A stretch of DNA of 64,000 nt from Edwardsiella tarda ATCC 15947 = NBRC 105688. GTDB lineage: Bacteria > Pseudomonadota > Gammaproteobacteria > Enterobacterales > Enterobacteriaceae. Where the stretch lies: the NCBI RefSeq assembly GCF_003113495.2, contig NZ_CP084506.1, positions 2,108,001 to 2,172,000 on the forward strand, written 5' to 3'. Within the stretch, counting starts at the first letter, position 1, and the number at the start of each line of letters is the position of its first letter. Both the position numbers and the translations under genes were made by a program. The notes under the pieces were generated by a model. That model made no database searches, was not told the DNA's origin, and was given only the letters and a program-made list of their open reading frames with translations. Positions 20,078-31,968 of the stretch are shown here, one piece after another.

Positions 20078-20599
20078 TCAGCGTAGGCGACCCCGCGCCA
20101 GATTGAGGCGCCCATCGCCGATACGCAGCGCGTTCTGGCTGACATGGCAGTGGGTGATCGCCACCGCCAGCGCATCGGCGGCGTCGGCTTGCGGGTTGGC
20201 GGGGAGTTTGAGCAAGGAGCGCACCATATGCTGCACCTGGGCCTTCTCCGCCCCCCCGTTACCCACCACCGTCTGTTTGATCTGGCGCGCCGCGTACTCA
20301 AACACCGGCAGGTCACGATTGACCGCCGCCACGATGGCGGCGCCGCGCGCCTGTCCCAGCTTGAGCGCCGAGTCGGCGTTCTTCGCCATAAACACCTGTT
20401 CGATGGCGAAGTAGTCGGGATTAAACTGGGTAATGATCTCGCTAACGCCGGCATAGACCAGCTTGAGGCGCGTCGGCAGATCATCGACAGCGGTGCGAAT
20501 GCAGCCGCTGCCGAGATAGTCGAGTTGGCGCCCACACTGGCGGATCACGCCGTAACCGGTAATACGCGAGCCGGGGTCAATCCCGAGGATGATACTCAT
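20078..20599 (-). CDS. ruvC: Crossover junction endodeoxyribonuclease RuvC
   Basis: Dimeric resolvase that nicks Holliday junctions. The 173-residue protein begins [17 protein letters not shown], whose aspartate is the first catalytic acid; [20 protein letters not shown] carries the second and the [14 protein letters not shown] segment near residue 140 the last pair. It overlaps yebC by four bases, and is separated from ruvAB by a terminator and an SOS box, as in E. coli. Confidence 0.96.
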   Translation of the reverse strand: MSIILGIDPGSRITGYGVIRQCGRQLDYLGSGCIRTAVDDLPTRLKLVYAGVSEIITQFNPDYFAIEQVFMAKNADSALKLGQARGAAIVAAVNRDLPVFEYAARQIKQTVVGNGGAEKAQVQHMVRSLLKLPANPQADAADALAVAITHCHVSQNALRIGDGRLNLARGRLR

Positions 20600-21342
20600 T
20601 CCAGAGTAGCCGCAACCTCGTCGGAGATTTCACCGTTGTGATACACTTCCTGCACATCGTCGCAGTCTTCCAGCATATCGATCAGGCGCAGCAGCTTCGG
20701 CGCGGTCTCCGCGTCCATGTCTGCTTGAGTCGAGGGGATCATGGAGACTTCGGCCGACTCGGCCACCAGGCCAGCCGCATCCAGCGCATCCTTCACCTTA
20801 CCGAAGGTTTCCCACGGGGTGTAGACATCGATGGCGCCGTCATCATAGGTCACCACGTCATCGGCACCCGCTTCCAGCGCGGCATCCATCACGACGTCTT
20901 CATCCAGGCCCGGCGCGTAAGAGATCACCCCTTTCTTGGTGAACAGGTAGGATACGGAGCCGTCGGTACCCAGGTTACCGCCACACTTGGTGAAGGCATG
21001 ACGCACTTCGGAAACGGTACGGTTACGGTTGTCGCTCAGGCACTCGACCATCACGGCGGTGCCGCCCGGGCCGTAGCCTTCATAGATGATGGTTTCCATG
21101 TTACCGTCGTCGTCGCCGCCGACGCCGCGGGCGATGGCGCGATTCAGGGTATCACGGGTCATGTTGTTGGACAGAGCCTTATCGACGGCCGCACGCAGAC
21201 GCGGGTTAGCGTCCGGATCGCCGCCGCCCAGCTTGGCGGCGGTGACCAGCTCGCGAATGATCTTGGTAAAGATTTTACCGCGCTTGGCATCCTGCGCAGC
21301 CTTACGATGTTTGGTGTTGGCCCACTTACTATGACCTGCCAT
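20596..21342 (-). CDS. yebC: YebC/PmpR-family regulatory protein YebC
   Basis: Cytoplasmic protein of 248 residues that starts [22 protein letters not shown], the invariant YebC amino terminus. [13 protein letters not shown] and the acidic carboxyl region ([17 protein letters not shown]) are also conserved. The family was described as transcription regulators; recent work links YebC proteins to translation of difficult proline stretches. It sits upstream of ruvC with a four-base overlap, the common arrangement. Confidence 0.95.
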   Translation of the reverse strand: MAGHSKWANTKHRKAAQDAKRGKIFTKIIRELVTAAKLGGGDPDANPRLRAAVDKALSNNMTRDTLNRAIARGVGGDDDGNMETIIYEGYGPGGTAVMVECLSDNRNRTVSEVRHAFTKCGGNLGTDGSVSYLFTKKGVISYAPGLDEDVVMDAALEAGADDVVTYDDGAIDVYTPWETFGKVKDALDAAGLVAESAEVSMIPSTQADMDAETAPKLLRLIDMLEDCDDVQEVYHNGEISDEVAATLE

Positions 21343-21441
21343 ATAAATCTCCGCTAAAGGCGCAAAGGCCCTAAATAGTCAATATGCAAACGCCTGTCAA
21401 CAAGCCAGACGGCCAGCATGGCCGCCCGGACAGGCAGGTAA

Positions 21442-21873
21442 TCAAGGTACGAACTGTTCGATCGCCTGGCGGTTGCTCCAGGACTTGGTCAGCTCGGCGG
21501 CGGCGGCGTCCATCCAGCGGTAAGCCAGATGTTCGCTCAGCGGGATCGCCCGCTCGTCAGGCAAGGCCAAGCAAAACCAATGCTCCAGATTGCGCGTCAC
21601 CCCAGGCGCATAACGCCGACGCAGGTGCGCGAACAGCTCAAACTCCACGCAACGCTGGCAGTCCGTCAGCGTCAAATGCTCGTCGACGATGTCGATTCCC
21701 ACTTCTTCCTTTACTTCACGCTGCGCGGCTTGCGGCGCCAACTCCCCCGCTTCCAGGCTGCCGGTAACCGACTGCCAAAAATCGGGGTCATCGCGCCGCT
21801 GCAACATCAGCACCCGTCCGCTCTGGCGCGCATAGATCACCACCAGCACGGATTCCGGACGCTTATAAGCCAT
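21442..21873 (-). CDS. nudB: Dihydroneopterin triphosphate diphosphatase NudB
   Basis: Nudix hydrolase of folate synthesis that removes pyrophosphate from dihydroneopterin triphosphate. The 143-residue product has the Nudix box GSLEAGELAPQAAQREVKEEVG (about 38-59) and the NudB-specific tail LTKSWSNRQAIEQF. The sequence is close to E. coli NudB, with a shorter amino end. Its ATG overlaps the aspS stop codon by one base (TAATG), so it is translationally coupled to aspS. Confidence 0.94.
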   Translation of the reverse strand: MAYKRPESVLVVIYARQSGRVLMLQRRDDPDFWQSVTGSLEAGELAPQAAQREVKEEVGIDIVDEHLTLTDCQRCVEFELFAHLRRRYAPGVTRNLEHWFCLALPDERAIPLSEHLAYRWMDAAAAELTKSWSNRQAIEQFVP

Positions 21874-23648
21874 TACTCGTCGTCACCCTGTTTCAGGCTG
21901 ACGGCGATGGACAGCTCCTGCAACGCGGCCGGGTTGGCGCGGCTCGGCGCATCGGTCAGCGGACAGGCGGCGGCGGTCGTTTTCGGGAAGGCGATCACGT
22001 CACGGATATTCTCCGTGCCGGTCAGCAACATCACCAAACGGTCCAGACCGAAGGCCAGGCCGGCATGCGGTGGGGTGCCATACTTCAGGGCATCCAGCAG
22101 GAAGCCGAACTTCTCGCGCTGCTCCTGCTCGTTGATGCCCAGAATGTCGAATACCGCCGACTGCATGGCACCGTTGTGAATACGCACCGAGCCGCCGCCC
22201 ACTTCGTAACCGTTCATCACCATGTCGTAAGCGTTGGCGATCGCACCGACCGGATTGGCCTTCAGTGCTTCCGGACTGATATCACGCGGTGAGGTAAACG
22301 GATGGTGCATCGCCGCCAGACCGCCTTCGCCGTCCTCTTCGAACATCGGGAAGTCGATCACCCACAGCGGGGCCCAACGGGTTTCGTCGGTCAGTTTCAG
22401 GTCACGACCCACCTTCAGGCGCAGAGCGCCCATGGCATCGGTAGCCACCTTGGCGCTATCGGCGCCGAAGAAGATGATGTCGCCGCTCTCGGCCGCGCAA
22501 CGCGCCAGGATACCTTCCAGCACCTCGGCGTTGAGGAACTTAGCGATCGGGCTCTGCACGCCATCCATCCCGGCGGCACGGTCGTTGACCTTCATCCAGG
22601 CCAGCCCCTTGGCGCCATAGATGCCGACGAACTGACCGTACTCGTCGATGTTCTTACGGGTCAGGCTGGCGCCACCCGGTACACGCAGCGCGATAACGCG
22701 GCCCTTGGCGTCGTTGGCCGGGCCAGAGAAGACTTTGAAATCGACGTTTTTAACCAGATCGGCCACGTCCACCAGCTCCAGCGGGTTACGCAGATCCGGC
22801 TTATCGGAGCCGAAACGGCGCATCGCCTCGGCGAAGGTCATCACCGGGAAGTCGCCCAGATCGACGCCTTTGATCTCCAGCCACAGCGCACGGGCCAGCT
22901 CTTCCATGATTTCACGCACCTGCTCGGCGCTCATGAAGGAGGTTTCCACATCGATCTGGGTGAATTCCGGCTGGCGGTCGGCACGCAGGTCTTCGTCGCG
23001 GAAGCATTTGACGATCTGATAGTAACGGTCGAAACCGGACATCATCAGCAACTGCTTAAACAGCTGCGGAGACTGCGGCAACGCGTAGAATTTGCCCTTA
23101 TGGACTCGGCTCGGCACCAGGTAGTCACGCGCCCCTTCCGGCGTCGCCTTGGTCAGCATCGGGGTTTCGATATCCAGGAAGCCGTGGTTATCCATGAAAC
23201 GACGCACGAATGCGGTGATCTTGGCGCGGGTCTTCAGACGCGCAGCCATCTCCGGACGACGCAGATCCAGGTAGCGGTACTTCAGGCGATTCTCTTCGCT
23301 GTTAGTCTGGTTAAAGTCCAGCGGCAGCGGCTCGGCGCGGTTGATGAGGGTCAGGCCATGGCCAAAGACTTCGATCTCCCCGGTCGGCATATCGCTGTTA
23401 CGCTGACTCTCCGGGCGAGCACGCACGGTGCCGGTGATCTGCACGCAAAACTCGTTACGCAGCTCAGAGGCCTGACGGAAAGCATCCTGATGATCCGGAT
23501 CAAAGAACACCTGCACCACCCCTTCGCGGTCACGCAGATCGATGAAGATCAGACCACCCAGGTCGCGGCGGCGATGTACCCAACCGCACAGGGTCACTTC
23601 CTGGCCCACATGGGACAGATTCAACTGCCCGCAATAATTAGTACGCAT
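21873..23648 (-). CDS. aspS: Aspartyl-tRNA synthetase AspS
   Basis: Class IIb synthetase, 591 residues (bacterial type with insert domain). It has an amino-terminal OB anticodon domain starting [18 protein letters not shown], motif 1 around [19 protein letters not shown], motif 2 [18 protein letters not shown], and motif 3 near the end in [16 protein letters not shown]. It is the first gene of the aspS-nudB-yebC-ruvC run. E. coli has yecD next to aspS; here the neighbour is an FmdB-type gene. Confidence 0.97.
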   Translation of the reverse strand: MRTNYCGQLNLSHVGQEVTLCGWVHRRRDLGGLIFIDLRDREGVVQVFFDPDHQDAFRQASELRNEFCVQITGTVRARPESQRNSDMPTGEIEVFGHGLTLINRAEPLPLDFNQTNSEENRLKYRYLDLRRPEMAARLKTRAKITAFVRRFMDNHGFLDIETPMLTKATPEGARDYLVPSRVHKGKFYALPQSPQLFKQLLMMSGFDRYYQIVKCFRDEDLRADRQPEFTQIDVETSFMSAEQVREIMEELARALWLEIKGVDLGDFPVMTFAEAMRRFGSDKPDLRNPLELVDVADLVKNVDFKVFSGPANDAKGRVIALRVPGGASLTRKNIDEYGQFVGIYGAKGLAWMKVNDRAAGMDGVQSPIAKFLNAEVLEGILARCAAESGDIIFFGADSAKVATDAMGALRLKVGRDLKLTDETRWAPLWVIDFPMFEEDGEGGLAAMHHPFTSPRDISPEALKANPVGAIANAYDMVMNGYEVGGGSVRIHNGAMQSAVFDILGINEQEQREKFGFLLDALKYGTPPHAGLAFGLDRLVMLLTGTENIRDVIAFPKTTAAACPLTDAPSRANPAALQELSIAVSLKQGDDE

Positions 23649-23673
23649 AACGATATCCTTTGGCTTGCTTAAT

Positions 23674-23940
23674 TTATTTTGCCGACGCCGCGCCCGGACA
23701 ACCGGCCGGACACGTGCTGCCTGCGCAGCGCTCTGTTGAAGACGGTGTTTTGTCGGTACGTGGCTTAAAATCGGTCGCGTACCAGCCGTTTCCCTTTAAC
23801 TGGAAACCGGCGGCTGAAATCTGTTTTTTCAAGGCAGGATGACCGCACGCCGGGCAATCGACCAGCGGTGCATCGGACATTTTTTGCAACTTCTCAAGAT
23901 GATGATTGCAGTCGCTACAAACGTATTCGTAGATCGGCAT
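23674..23940 (-). CDS. FmdB-family zinc ribbon protein
   Basis: 88-residue protein beginning [20 protein letters not shown], with CxxC pairs at residues 8/11 and 29/32 that form a zinc ribbon, as in the FmdB/putative regulatory protein family (CxxC_CXXC_SSSS domain). The tail is low-complexity with further cysteines. Function is unknown; family members are often found beside aspS. It lies 25 bases upstream of aspS on the same strand and probably shares its promoter. Confidence 0.85.
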   Translation of the reverse strand: MPIYEYVCSDCNHHLEKLQKMSDAPLVDCPACGHPALKKQISAAGFQLKGNGWYATDFKPRTDKTPSSTERCAGSTCPAGCPGAASAK

Positions 23941-24111
23941 AGCTCAGGCGGATTTACATGCTTGATGAAAAAAGGGGGCTATTATACTGGAAATTCCCCG
24001 CTGCGATAAGAGCGCGCGCGCACTTTGCACTGTTTCTCACCACCCTTCCCCCTCTGCCTAACTTGTTAGCTTTATGTTATATTTCAGGCGTGTTCATTAT
24101 GGAGCCAACGG

Positions 24112-24933
24112 ATGTTCTACTATGGGCTGCCGCAGTGGCAGCATGCCGCCTGGGCGAAGATCGGTCTGCACGACTTAGCCGACTATAGCCGTTACTTTAA
24201 CTGCGTCGAAGGCAACACCACCTTCTATGCCCTGCCAGCACCCGAGTTGGTGCAGCGCTGGCGCGCCATGACCCACGACCACTTTCGTTTCTGCTTCAAA
24301 TTTCCTTCCGCCATCAGTCACCAGGCGGCACTCCTGCATTGCGATCAACAGATTGGCGCTTTTTACCGTGCGCTGCAACCTCTGGATGGCCGCCTAGGGC
24401 AACTTTGGCTACAACTGCCGGCGGCCTGTGGCCCGGAGCATCTGCCGCGTCTGTGGCACTTTCTCGACGCCTTGCCACGTGGCTTCCAGTATGGCGTCGA
24501 GGTTCGCCATCCAGCCTTCTTCGCCAAGGGTGAGGCCGAGCGCTCGCTTAATCACGGGCTGCGCCAACGCGCGATCAACCGCGTCATCCTCGACAGTCGC
24601 CCGGTACACCATGCCCGTCCCGACAGCCACGCCGTGCGCGAGGCACAGCGCAAGAAGCCGCAATTACCAGTACACGTGGTGATGAGCGGCAGTCAGCCAA
24701 TGGTGCGCTTCGTCGGCGGCGACGATCTAGCGGCTAATCGCGAGTGGTTGCAGCCCTGGCTAGCACCGCTCCAGCGCTGGAGCCAAGAGGGCACCCCCTA
24801 TCTGTTTATCCATACCCCGGACTGCCGCGACGCGCCGCAACAGGCGCAGGCGTTATGGCGTGCCCTGGCGCAGGCCGATGTCGCCGGACTGCCCGCGCGC
24901 CCCGATTGGCCGCAGCAGGCGGCGCTGTTCTGA
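24112..24933 (+). CDS. yecE: DUF72 family protein YecE
   Basis: 273-residue TIM-barrel-like protein of unknown function. It starts MFYYGLPQWQHAAW with a GGAG site upstream (ATGGAGCCAACGGATG). FNCVEGNTTFYALP, FRFCFKFPSAISHQA, LWHFLDALPRGFQYGVEVRHPAFF and the VILDSRPVH segment match E. coli YecE along the whole length. It is followed by yecN, as in E. coli. Confidence 0.92.
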   Translation: MFYYGLPQWQHAAWAKIGLHDLADYSRYFNCVEGNTTFYALPAPELVQRWRAMTHDHFRFCFKFPSAISHQAALLHCDQQIGAFYRALQPLDGRLGQLWLQLPAACGPEHLPRLWHFLDALPRGFQYGVEVRHPAFFAKGEAERSLNHGLRQRAINRVILDSRPVHHARPDSHAVREAQRKKPQLPVHVVMSGSQPMVRFVGGDDLAANREWLQPWLAPLQRWSQEGTPYLFIHTPDCRDAPQQAQALWRALAQADVAGLPARPDWPQQAALF

Positions 24934-25063
24934 ACAGTGAGGCGGATTAAACGTAGGCTACAGTAAAAAAATCGACATACCTCAACAGATTAGTCAGGAC
25001 ATTCCTCTGTGCTACGGCTATCATTTACCAGTTCATACGATTAAGACTATGGAGCTTAAGAGA

Positions 25064-25459
25064 ATGATAAGCGCGCTTTATGTTGTGCTTGGCGCACTAT
25101 TATTAGTCACGTTTTCTTGGCAGGTAGTACGGCTGCGCATGCTCTATCGCGTCAGCTATGGCGATGGCGGCTTCTATGAGTTACAGACCGCCATCCGCAT
25201 CCACGGCAACGCCGTGGAATACATCCCCATCGCCGCCATCCTGCTGGTGATGATGGAGATGAACGGTGCCCGAGTATGGATGGTGCATCTGTGTGGAATA
25301 CTGCTGATCCTGGGGCGTATCATGCACGCCTGGGGATTGCGCCAACACGAGATGCATTGGCGCCGCTCCGGAATGAGTGCCACTTACCTCGCCCTGCTGC
25401 TGATGGTATTGGCTAACCTCTATTATCTCCCCTGGGGGCAAATGTTGCTCGGCGATTAA
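25064..25459 (+). CDS. yecN: MAPEG-family inner membrane protein YecN
   Basis: 131-residue protein with about four membrane helices and the MAPEG signature RIHGNAVEYIPIAAILL (about 49-65), followed by GRIMHAWG. MAPEG proteins include microsomal glutathione transferases; no activity is proven for YecN. The start at 25064 (MISALYVVLG) matches E. coli; 25049 is a longer in-frame option. It is separated from yecE by 130 bases. Confidence 0.9.
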   Translation: MISALYVVLGALLLVTFSWQVVRLRMLYRVSYGDGGFYELQTAIRIHGNAVEYIPIAAILLVMMEMNGARVWMVHLCGILLILGRIMHAWGLRQHEMHWRRSGMSATYLALLLMVLANLYYLPWGQMLLGD

Positions 25460-25492
25460 CCGGCGTCCCGGCGGGATCGCCGGGTTCGCACC

Positions 25493-26854
25493 TTAGTCCC
25501 GACGCGGCCTGCGCGCCAGGCAAAATCCGCCCCACAACACCCCGAGCCATAGCGGTAGCAACAGCACCGAGATGCGGATGGCGGGCGTCAACGCCATGAT
25601 CACCAAGATCAGGCCTAGAAAGGCCAAACAGAGGTAGTTGCCATAGGGATACCACAGCGCACGAAAATGGGTCACCACGCCCTGACGGTTCATCGCCGCC
25701 TTAAACTTGAGGTGCGCCATGCAGATCATCACCCAGTTAATCACCAGCGTCGAAACCACCAGCGCCATCAACAACGCAAACGCCTTACCCGGCATCAGGT
25801 AGTTGATCAGGATCACCAGTGAGGTAGTCAAACCCGATAAGGCGATCGAGCGCAGCGGGATACCACGGCGGCTAATCCGAGTAAGCCAATGCGGGGCATG
25901 GCCTTGCAGCGACAGCCCATACAGCATACGGCTATTCGAGTAGACGCAGCTGTTGTAGACCGATAACGCGGCCGTCAGGATCACCACGTTGAGTGCCGCC
26001 GCCACCGTCCCGCTATTCAGATGGGCGAAGATCATCACAAACGGGCTACTCGCCGCGTCGATCTGTGGCCAGGGGTACAGCATCAGCAGCACCAGCAGAG
26101 AACCGATATAGAAGATCAGGATACGGTAGACCACCTGATTGGTCGCCTTGGGGATACTCTTACGCGGCTCGCTGGCCTCGGCGGCGGTGATACCGATCAG
26201 CTCCAATCCACCGAACGAGAACATGATCACCGCCAGCGCCATCACTAATCCCCCCCAGCCGTGTGCCAGGAAGCCACCGTGACGCCAGAGGTTATCGAGC
26301 CCGGCCTGCGGTCCCGCCTCGCCGGAGAGCAGCAACCAGCTACCGAAGGCGATCATCCCCAGGATCGCGGCCACCTTGATCAGGGCGAACCAGAATTCGG
26401 TTTCGCCATACAGGCGCACGTTGACCATATTCAGCGCGTTGATCAGCACAAAGAACAGCGTGGCCCAGATCCAGGTCGGCACCTCCGGCCACCAATATTG
26501 CATGTAGATCCCGGCGGCGGTCAGCTCGGCCATGCCGACCAACACGAACATAACCCAATAGTTCCAGCCGGAGACGAAGCCGGCGAACGGCCCCCAGTAG
26601 CAGTGCGCAAAGTGGGCGAAGGAGCCCGCCACCGGCTCCTGAACCACCATCTCACCCAGTTGACGCATAATGAAAAAAGCGATCACCCCGCCGAGGGCAT
26701 AGCCCAACAATACGGCTGGCCCGGCCAACTGGATCGCCGGACCGATGCCGAGAAACAGCCCGGTACCGACGGCGCCGCCGAGGGCGATCAGTTGAATATG
26801 TCGGTTTTTTAATCCCCTCTCCAGGGTGGTACTACTGTGCTGCGAATCGCCCAT
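25493..26854 (-). CDS. pheP: Phenylalanine permease PheP (APC/AAT family)
   Basis: Twelve-helix amino acid:proton symporter of 453 residues. LKNRHIQLIALGGAVGTGLFLG is the AAT family signature. Segments such as GIGPAIQLAGPAVLLGYAL, SGWNYWVMFVLVGMAELTAAG and IYMQYWWPEVPTWIW follow PheP more closely than AroP, so phenylalanine is the likely main substrate, though AroP-type breadth cannot be excluded. It is inserted between yecN and cmoA, where E. coli has no such gene. A weak TyrR-like half-site lies upstream. Confidence 0.83.
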   Translation of the reverse strand: MGDSQHSSTTLERGLKNRHIQLIALGGAVGTGLFLGIGPAIQLAGPAVLLGYALGGVIAFFIMRQLGEMVVQEPVAGSFAHFAHCYWGPFAGFVSGWNYWVMFVLVGMAELTAAGIYMQYWWPEVPTWIWATLFFVLINALNMVNVRLYGETEFWFALIKVAAILGMIAFGSWLLLSGEAGPQAGLDNLWRHGGFLAHGWGGLVMALAVIMFSFGGLELIGITAAEASEPRKSIPKATNQVVYRILIFYIGSLLVLLMLYPWPQIDAASSPFVMIFAHLNSGTVAAALNVVILTAALSVYNSCVYSNSRMLYGLSLQGHAPHWLTRISRRGIPLRSIALSGLTTSLVILINYLMPGKAFALLMALVVSTLVINWVMICMAHLKFKAAMNRQGVVTHFRALWYPYGNYLCLAFLGLILVIMALTPAIRISVLLLPLWLGVLWGGFCLARRPRRD

Positions 26855-27089
26855 TTTTTCCTCTGTGCGATAGCGTCATGGTGGCTCTCTGAAGCGCGAT
26901 CTCCGTGGCGTATCGTATTATTTTATTTACAACGCGCGGCGATTTGTATCACTGCAAACTATTGCAATCAAGATAAATATCATGCTAGCCCGCTGACTGC
27001 TGGCGGAATATTCAGCGAGCGTACCGTCGGTGAGGTGTCCGTCGACAAGGCGAAATGGCGCATAGCCGACGGCGGCCATCTTCTGCTAA

Positions 27090-28864
<1,775 letters not shown>

Positions 28865-28875
28865 GGCGAGCGGCG

Positions 28876-28912
28876 CAGAAAAAAGCCCCAACCACAAGGG
28901 ATGGGGCTTGAT
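28876..28912 (-). terminator. Rho-independent terminator of cutC
   Basis: On the minus strand AAGCCCCA and TGGGGCTT form a stem and are followed by six T. It lies about 40 bases after the cutC stop; the T run is only on this side, so it serves cutC rather than cmoB. Confidence 0.8.
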
Positions 28913-28950
28913 GAGTGAGCGAACCCTCCGCTACAAGTTCGTACTGACTT

Positions 28951-29748
28951 CTACTGGAGATGGCGACTACAGGGCGTGGAGAGCGGATGCGACTCTGCGG
29001 CGACACAGGCTTCCGGCATCATCTGCAATGCCGCCTTCATCGCCTCGACCATGCCGCTGTCCACGCAATAGTGGCAAAATTCGTCATTCTCTGCATGGCT
29101 CATACTCACGCCCGCCTTGCGATAACGCATCGTCGACGGCACGCAATGACCCGCCGAGGTATGCACCTCATGCAGGCCGATCTCCACGAACTTATGCAAG
29201 TTGGACAGGCGTACCCCGGCTCCGGCCATGATCAACGGCCCCTGGCTGGCTTGATGCAACTGACGCAACAGCGGCAAACCCGCTTCGGCGCTCTGTTGTT
29301 GACCCGACGTCAAGATACGCGCCACCCCTAAATCGGTTAGCTGCGCCAAGGCCAACATCGGATTGGCACACATGTCGAAGGCTCGATGAAAGGTGATGGC
29401 CATCGGCCCGGCCAGCGTCATGAGCTGGCGCATACGATGCAGATCGATATGCCCCTCTTCATCCAATAAGCCGATCACCGCACCGGGAAACCCCAGATCG
29501 CGTACCAACGCCAGATCACGCTTCATCAAGGCAAACTCGCTATCGCTATAGCAAAAATCGCCGCCGCGTGGACGAATGATCGGATGCACCGGGATGCTCA
29601 CCTGCTCACGGCACCCCACCAAGGTGCCGTAACTGGGGGTGATCCCCCCATCCTGCTGACTGGCACACAGCTCGATACGATCGGCCCCCGCCGCCTGAGC
29701 GGCCTCGGCACACGCCAACGAGTAGCAACAGACTTCTAACTTCACCAT
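28951..29748 (-). CDS. cutC: CutC family protein
   Basis: 265-residue TIM-barrel protein; named for copper homeostasis, though its real function is unsettled. [37 protein letters not shown] and IMAGAGVR are the family signatures. The start at 29748 ([17 protein letters not shown]) has GGAGG nine bases upstream and matches E. coli; the frame from 29826 is rejected. The carboxyl end is about 20 residues longer than in E. coli. Confidence 0.92.
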   Translation of the reverse strand: MVKLEVCCYSLACAEAAQAAGADRIELCASQQDGGITPSYGTLVGCREQVSIPVHPIIRPRGGDFCYSDSEFALMKRDLALVRDLGFPGAVIGLLDEEGHIDLHRMRQLMTLAGPMAITFHRAFDMCANPMLALAQLTDLGVARILTSGQQQSAEAGLPLLRQLHQASQGPLIMAGAGVRLSNLHKFVEIGLHEVHTSAGHCVPSTMRYRKAGVSMSHAENDEFCHYCVDSGMVEAMKAALQMMPEACVAAESHPLSTPCSRHLQ

Positions 29749-29995
29749 TCCAACCTCCGAATCAACAGCCAAAAGGGCGCCGAGATGAAAAATACTCATA
29801 CCCATGCAGCCAATATTGAGGATCACCCCACGCCTCGCCTAGTCTGTTCCCTATAGCGTTTGAGTTTTTCCCCCATGCGCGTGATGATAAATTCGCCACC
29901 CGACGCACACAGCCGACTGGCAAGATCATGGCGCAACAGAAAAGTAACCGGTTGCAGCCTGAAGGATGCAATTAGCCTACTAAAGGATAATAGTG

Positions 29996-31138
29996 ATGAC
30001 ATTTAATTTCGATGAAGTGATCGACCGCCGTCACAGTGACAGCGAGAAATGGGGCAAATATGCGGGACAGGACACAATTCCACTGTGGGTCGCCGATACC
30101 GACTTCCGCTCGCCACCGGCCGTCATCGAGGCCTTGCAACAGCGGGTGGCGCACGGCGTATTCGGCTACGGCGCGCCGCCCGCGTCGCTGATCGCCCTGT
30201 TTGTCGAGCGCATGGCGCAACGTTATCAGTGGACCATCCAACCCGACTGGCTGGTGTTCCTGCCGGGATTAGTCTGTGGTCTTAACCTCACGGTGCGCGC
30301 CCTGACCGCCGCGGATCAAGGCACCTTGGCCCCTCACCCTATCTACCCCCCTTTCATGAAGTCGGCCCACCTGGCCGGGCGTAGCCAGACGGCGATGCCA
30401 CTCACCTTGCGTGACGGGCGTTGGGTGGTCGATCTGGCGGCGGCCGAAGCGGGAATGAGCGGACAGGAACGGCTATTGATGCTGTGTAACCCACAGAACC
30501 CGGGGGGAACGGTCTACCGGCGCGAGGAGTTGGCGGCACAGTTAGCCTTCGCCCAACGCCACGACCTGCTGATCTGTTCCGACGAGATCCACTGCGATCT
30601 CCTGCTGGAGCCGGGCGTACGCCACACGCCGATCGCCGCGCTGAGTTCCGATGCCGAACGGCGCAGCGTGACGCTGATGGCGCCCTCCAAGACCTTTAAC
30701 ATCGCCGGCCTCGGCGCCTCCGTCGCCATCATCCCCGATGCCCAGCTGCGTAGCCGCTTTATCGCGGCACGTACCGGCATCGTTCCGCAAGTCGATATCC
30801 TGGCCTTCGTCGCCGCTGAGGCCGCCTATCGCCACGGCCAACCCTGGCTGGATGCACAGTTGGACTATCTGCGCGCCAATCGCGATCACCTTAGCGCGCG
30901 CATCAACGCCATGCCGGGGCTACGTACCGTCAGCGTCGAGGGGAGCTACCTGGCCTGGATCGATGCCAGCGCCCTGCCCGTCGAGCAACCGCAGGCGTTC
31001 TTCGAGCGCGCGGGGGTCGGGCTCTCCGACGGGGCCGACTTCGGCGCGCCACGCTTCGTGCGCCTCAACTTCGGCTGTCGGCGCGCCCTGCTCGATCAGG
31101 CGCTGGATCGTATGGCGCAGGCCATCGCCACGCTCTAG
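29996..31138 (+). CDS. MalY/PatB-type PLP-dependent C-S lyase
   Basis: Fold-type I PLP enzyme of 380 residues, resembling MalY, PatB and other cystathionine beta-lyase-like proteins. It starts MTFNFDEVIDRRHSDSEKWG, the family opening; PLWVADTDFRSPPAV is next, CNPQNPGGTVYRREEL and SDEIHCDLLLEPG carry PLP contacts, and SKTFNIAGLGAS holds the Schiff-base lysine. Such enzymes cleave cystathionine or cysteine to thiol, pyruvate and ammonia. A GTG at 29993 is an alternative start. It lies between cutC and yecM, where E. coli has no such gene. Confidence 0.85.
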   Translation: MTFNFDEVIDRRHSDSEKWGKYAGQDTIPLWVADTDFRSPPAVIEALQQRVAHGVFGYGAPPASLIALFVERMAQRYQWTIQPDWLVFLPGLVCGLNLTVRALTAADQGTLAPHPIYPPFMKSAHLAGRSQTAMPLTLRDGRWVVDLAAAEAGMSGQERLLMLCNPQNPGGTVYRREELAAQLAFAQRHDLLICSDEIHCDLLLEPGVRHTPIAALSSDAERRSVTLMAPSKTFNIAGLGASVAIIPDAQLRSRFIAARTGIVPQVDILAFVAAEAAYRHGQPWLDAQLDYLRANRDHLSARINAMPGLRTVSVEGSYLAWIDASALPVEQPQAFFERAGVGLSDGADFGAPRFVRLNFGCRRALLDQALDRMAQAIATL

Positions 31139-31139
31139 G

Positions 31140-31703
31140 TTAGGCGCGCTCGCTGGCGACGATCGCCCGCAAGGTATAGGGGTGAAACTTGATCGTCGTC
31201 AGCCGATCACCGACGGCGAGCGTCGGATTGGGCAAGCGCTCGCCTTCGCCCTGCGGGTGGCTAAAGGTGAGGCTGATCCCCGGCGCGAGCAACCCCTCAT
31301 CCGGCAGCAATGCCAGGGCACGGCTATGCAGCGTGGCCGGATCGCCCGCCAAGACCAGCTCCACATGCTGCCAGCCCTGATGCGGGTAGCGCTTCGCCCC
31401 CGGATACGGCAGCTCGACACAGTCGATCGACCAAGGCCCGACGCGCAACGGTTGCGCCAGATCGAATAGACAGATCGGGCGGCCATTGATCGGATTCTCG
31501 GCCAGCAACGTGGCGCAACGCAGGAAGCCACGCCGCCAGCGCTCGGCGGTCTCCCGTTCGTTGCAACGCAGCGAAATGTGATCCGCCGTGAAACGTGCCA
31601 GATCCAGCGACAGTGAGTCCGCCAGCGCCGTTAATGCCGCTTCGAAACGCGTCAGATCCGCCGCTAACTCCTGTAGCTCGTCGATATCGGCTAAGTTATT
31701 CAT
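31140..31703 (-). CDS. yecM: VOC-superfamily protein YecM
   Basis: 187-residue protein of the glyoxalase/dioxygenase (VOC) fold; function unknown, with structural likeness to metal-binding isomerases. Segments HISLRCNERETAERW, NGRPICLFDLAQPL and VELPYPGAKRYPHQGWQHVELVL match E. coli YecM. It is convergent with the MalY-like gene, ending one base after it, and divergent from argS, as in E. coli. Confidence 0.9.
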   Translation of the reverse strand: MNNLADIDELQELAADLTRFEAALTALADSLSLDLARFTADHISLRCNERETAERWRRGFLRCATLLAENPINGRPICLFDLAQPLRVGPWSIDCVELPYPGAKRYPHQGWQHVELVLAGDPATLHSRALALLPDEGLLAPGISLTFSHPQGEGERLPNPTLAVGDRLTTIKFHPYTLRAIVASERA

Positions 31704-31968
31704 GCCCTCTCCCGTAATGATAGGTGCATCGCCCCTGACGGCGACGCCAAAACCGAGGCGCGTACTCTACCGCGCCGCGCGCGCCACATCCATCCCCCAC
31801 GCGTGCCCCCACAGGGAAAGGCGCACAGGTGCTGACGGCAGTAGTGATTTCACCTATAATGGCCGGCTGTTTTCCGTCGCATCATATCATTCGGCGGTTA
31901 GGATTCGGTTTTCACATTCACGATGCCGGCGCCCACGGCGACCGGTGCGAACAGCTTAAGGTAACCCT

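Noticed and set aside
22302..23672. 456-codon open frame antisense to aspS
   Set aside because: It lies wholly opposite a certain gene and its product is a histidine/glutamine/arginine-rich shadow with no family resemblance; such frames are usual in GC-rich DNA.
27029..27041. GGTGAGGTGTCCG upstream of cmoA equals the first 13 bases of the tRNA-Ser genes
   Set aside because: The match ends there and no tRNA arms follow; most likely chance, not an integration remnant.
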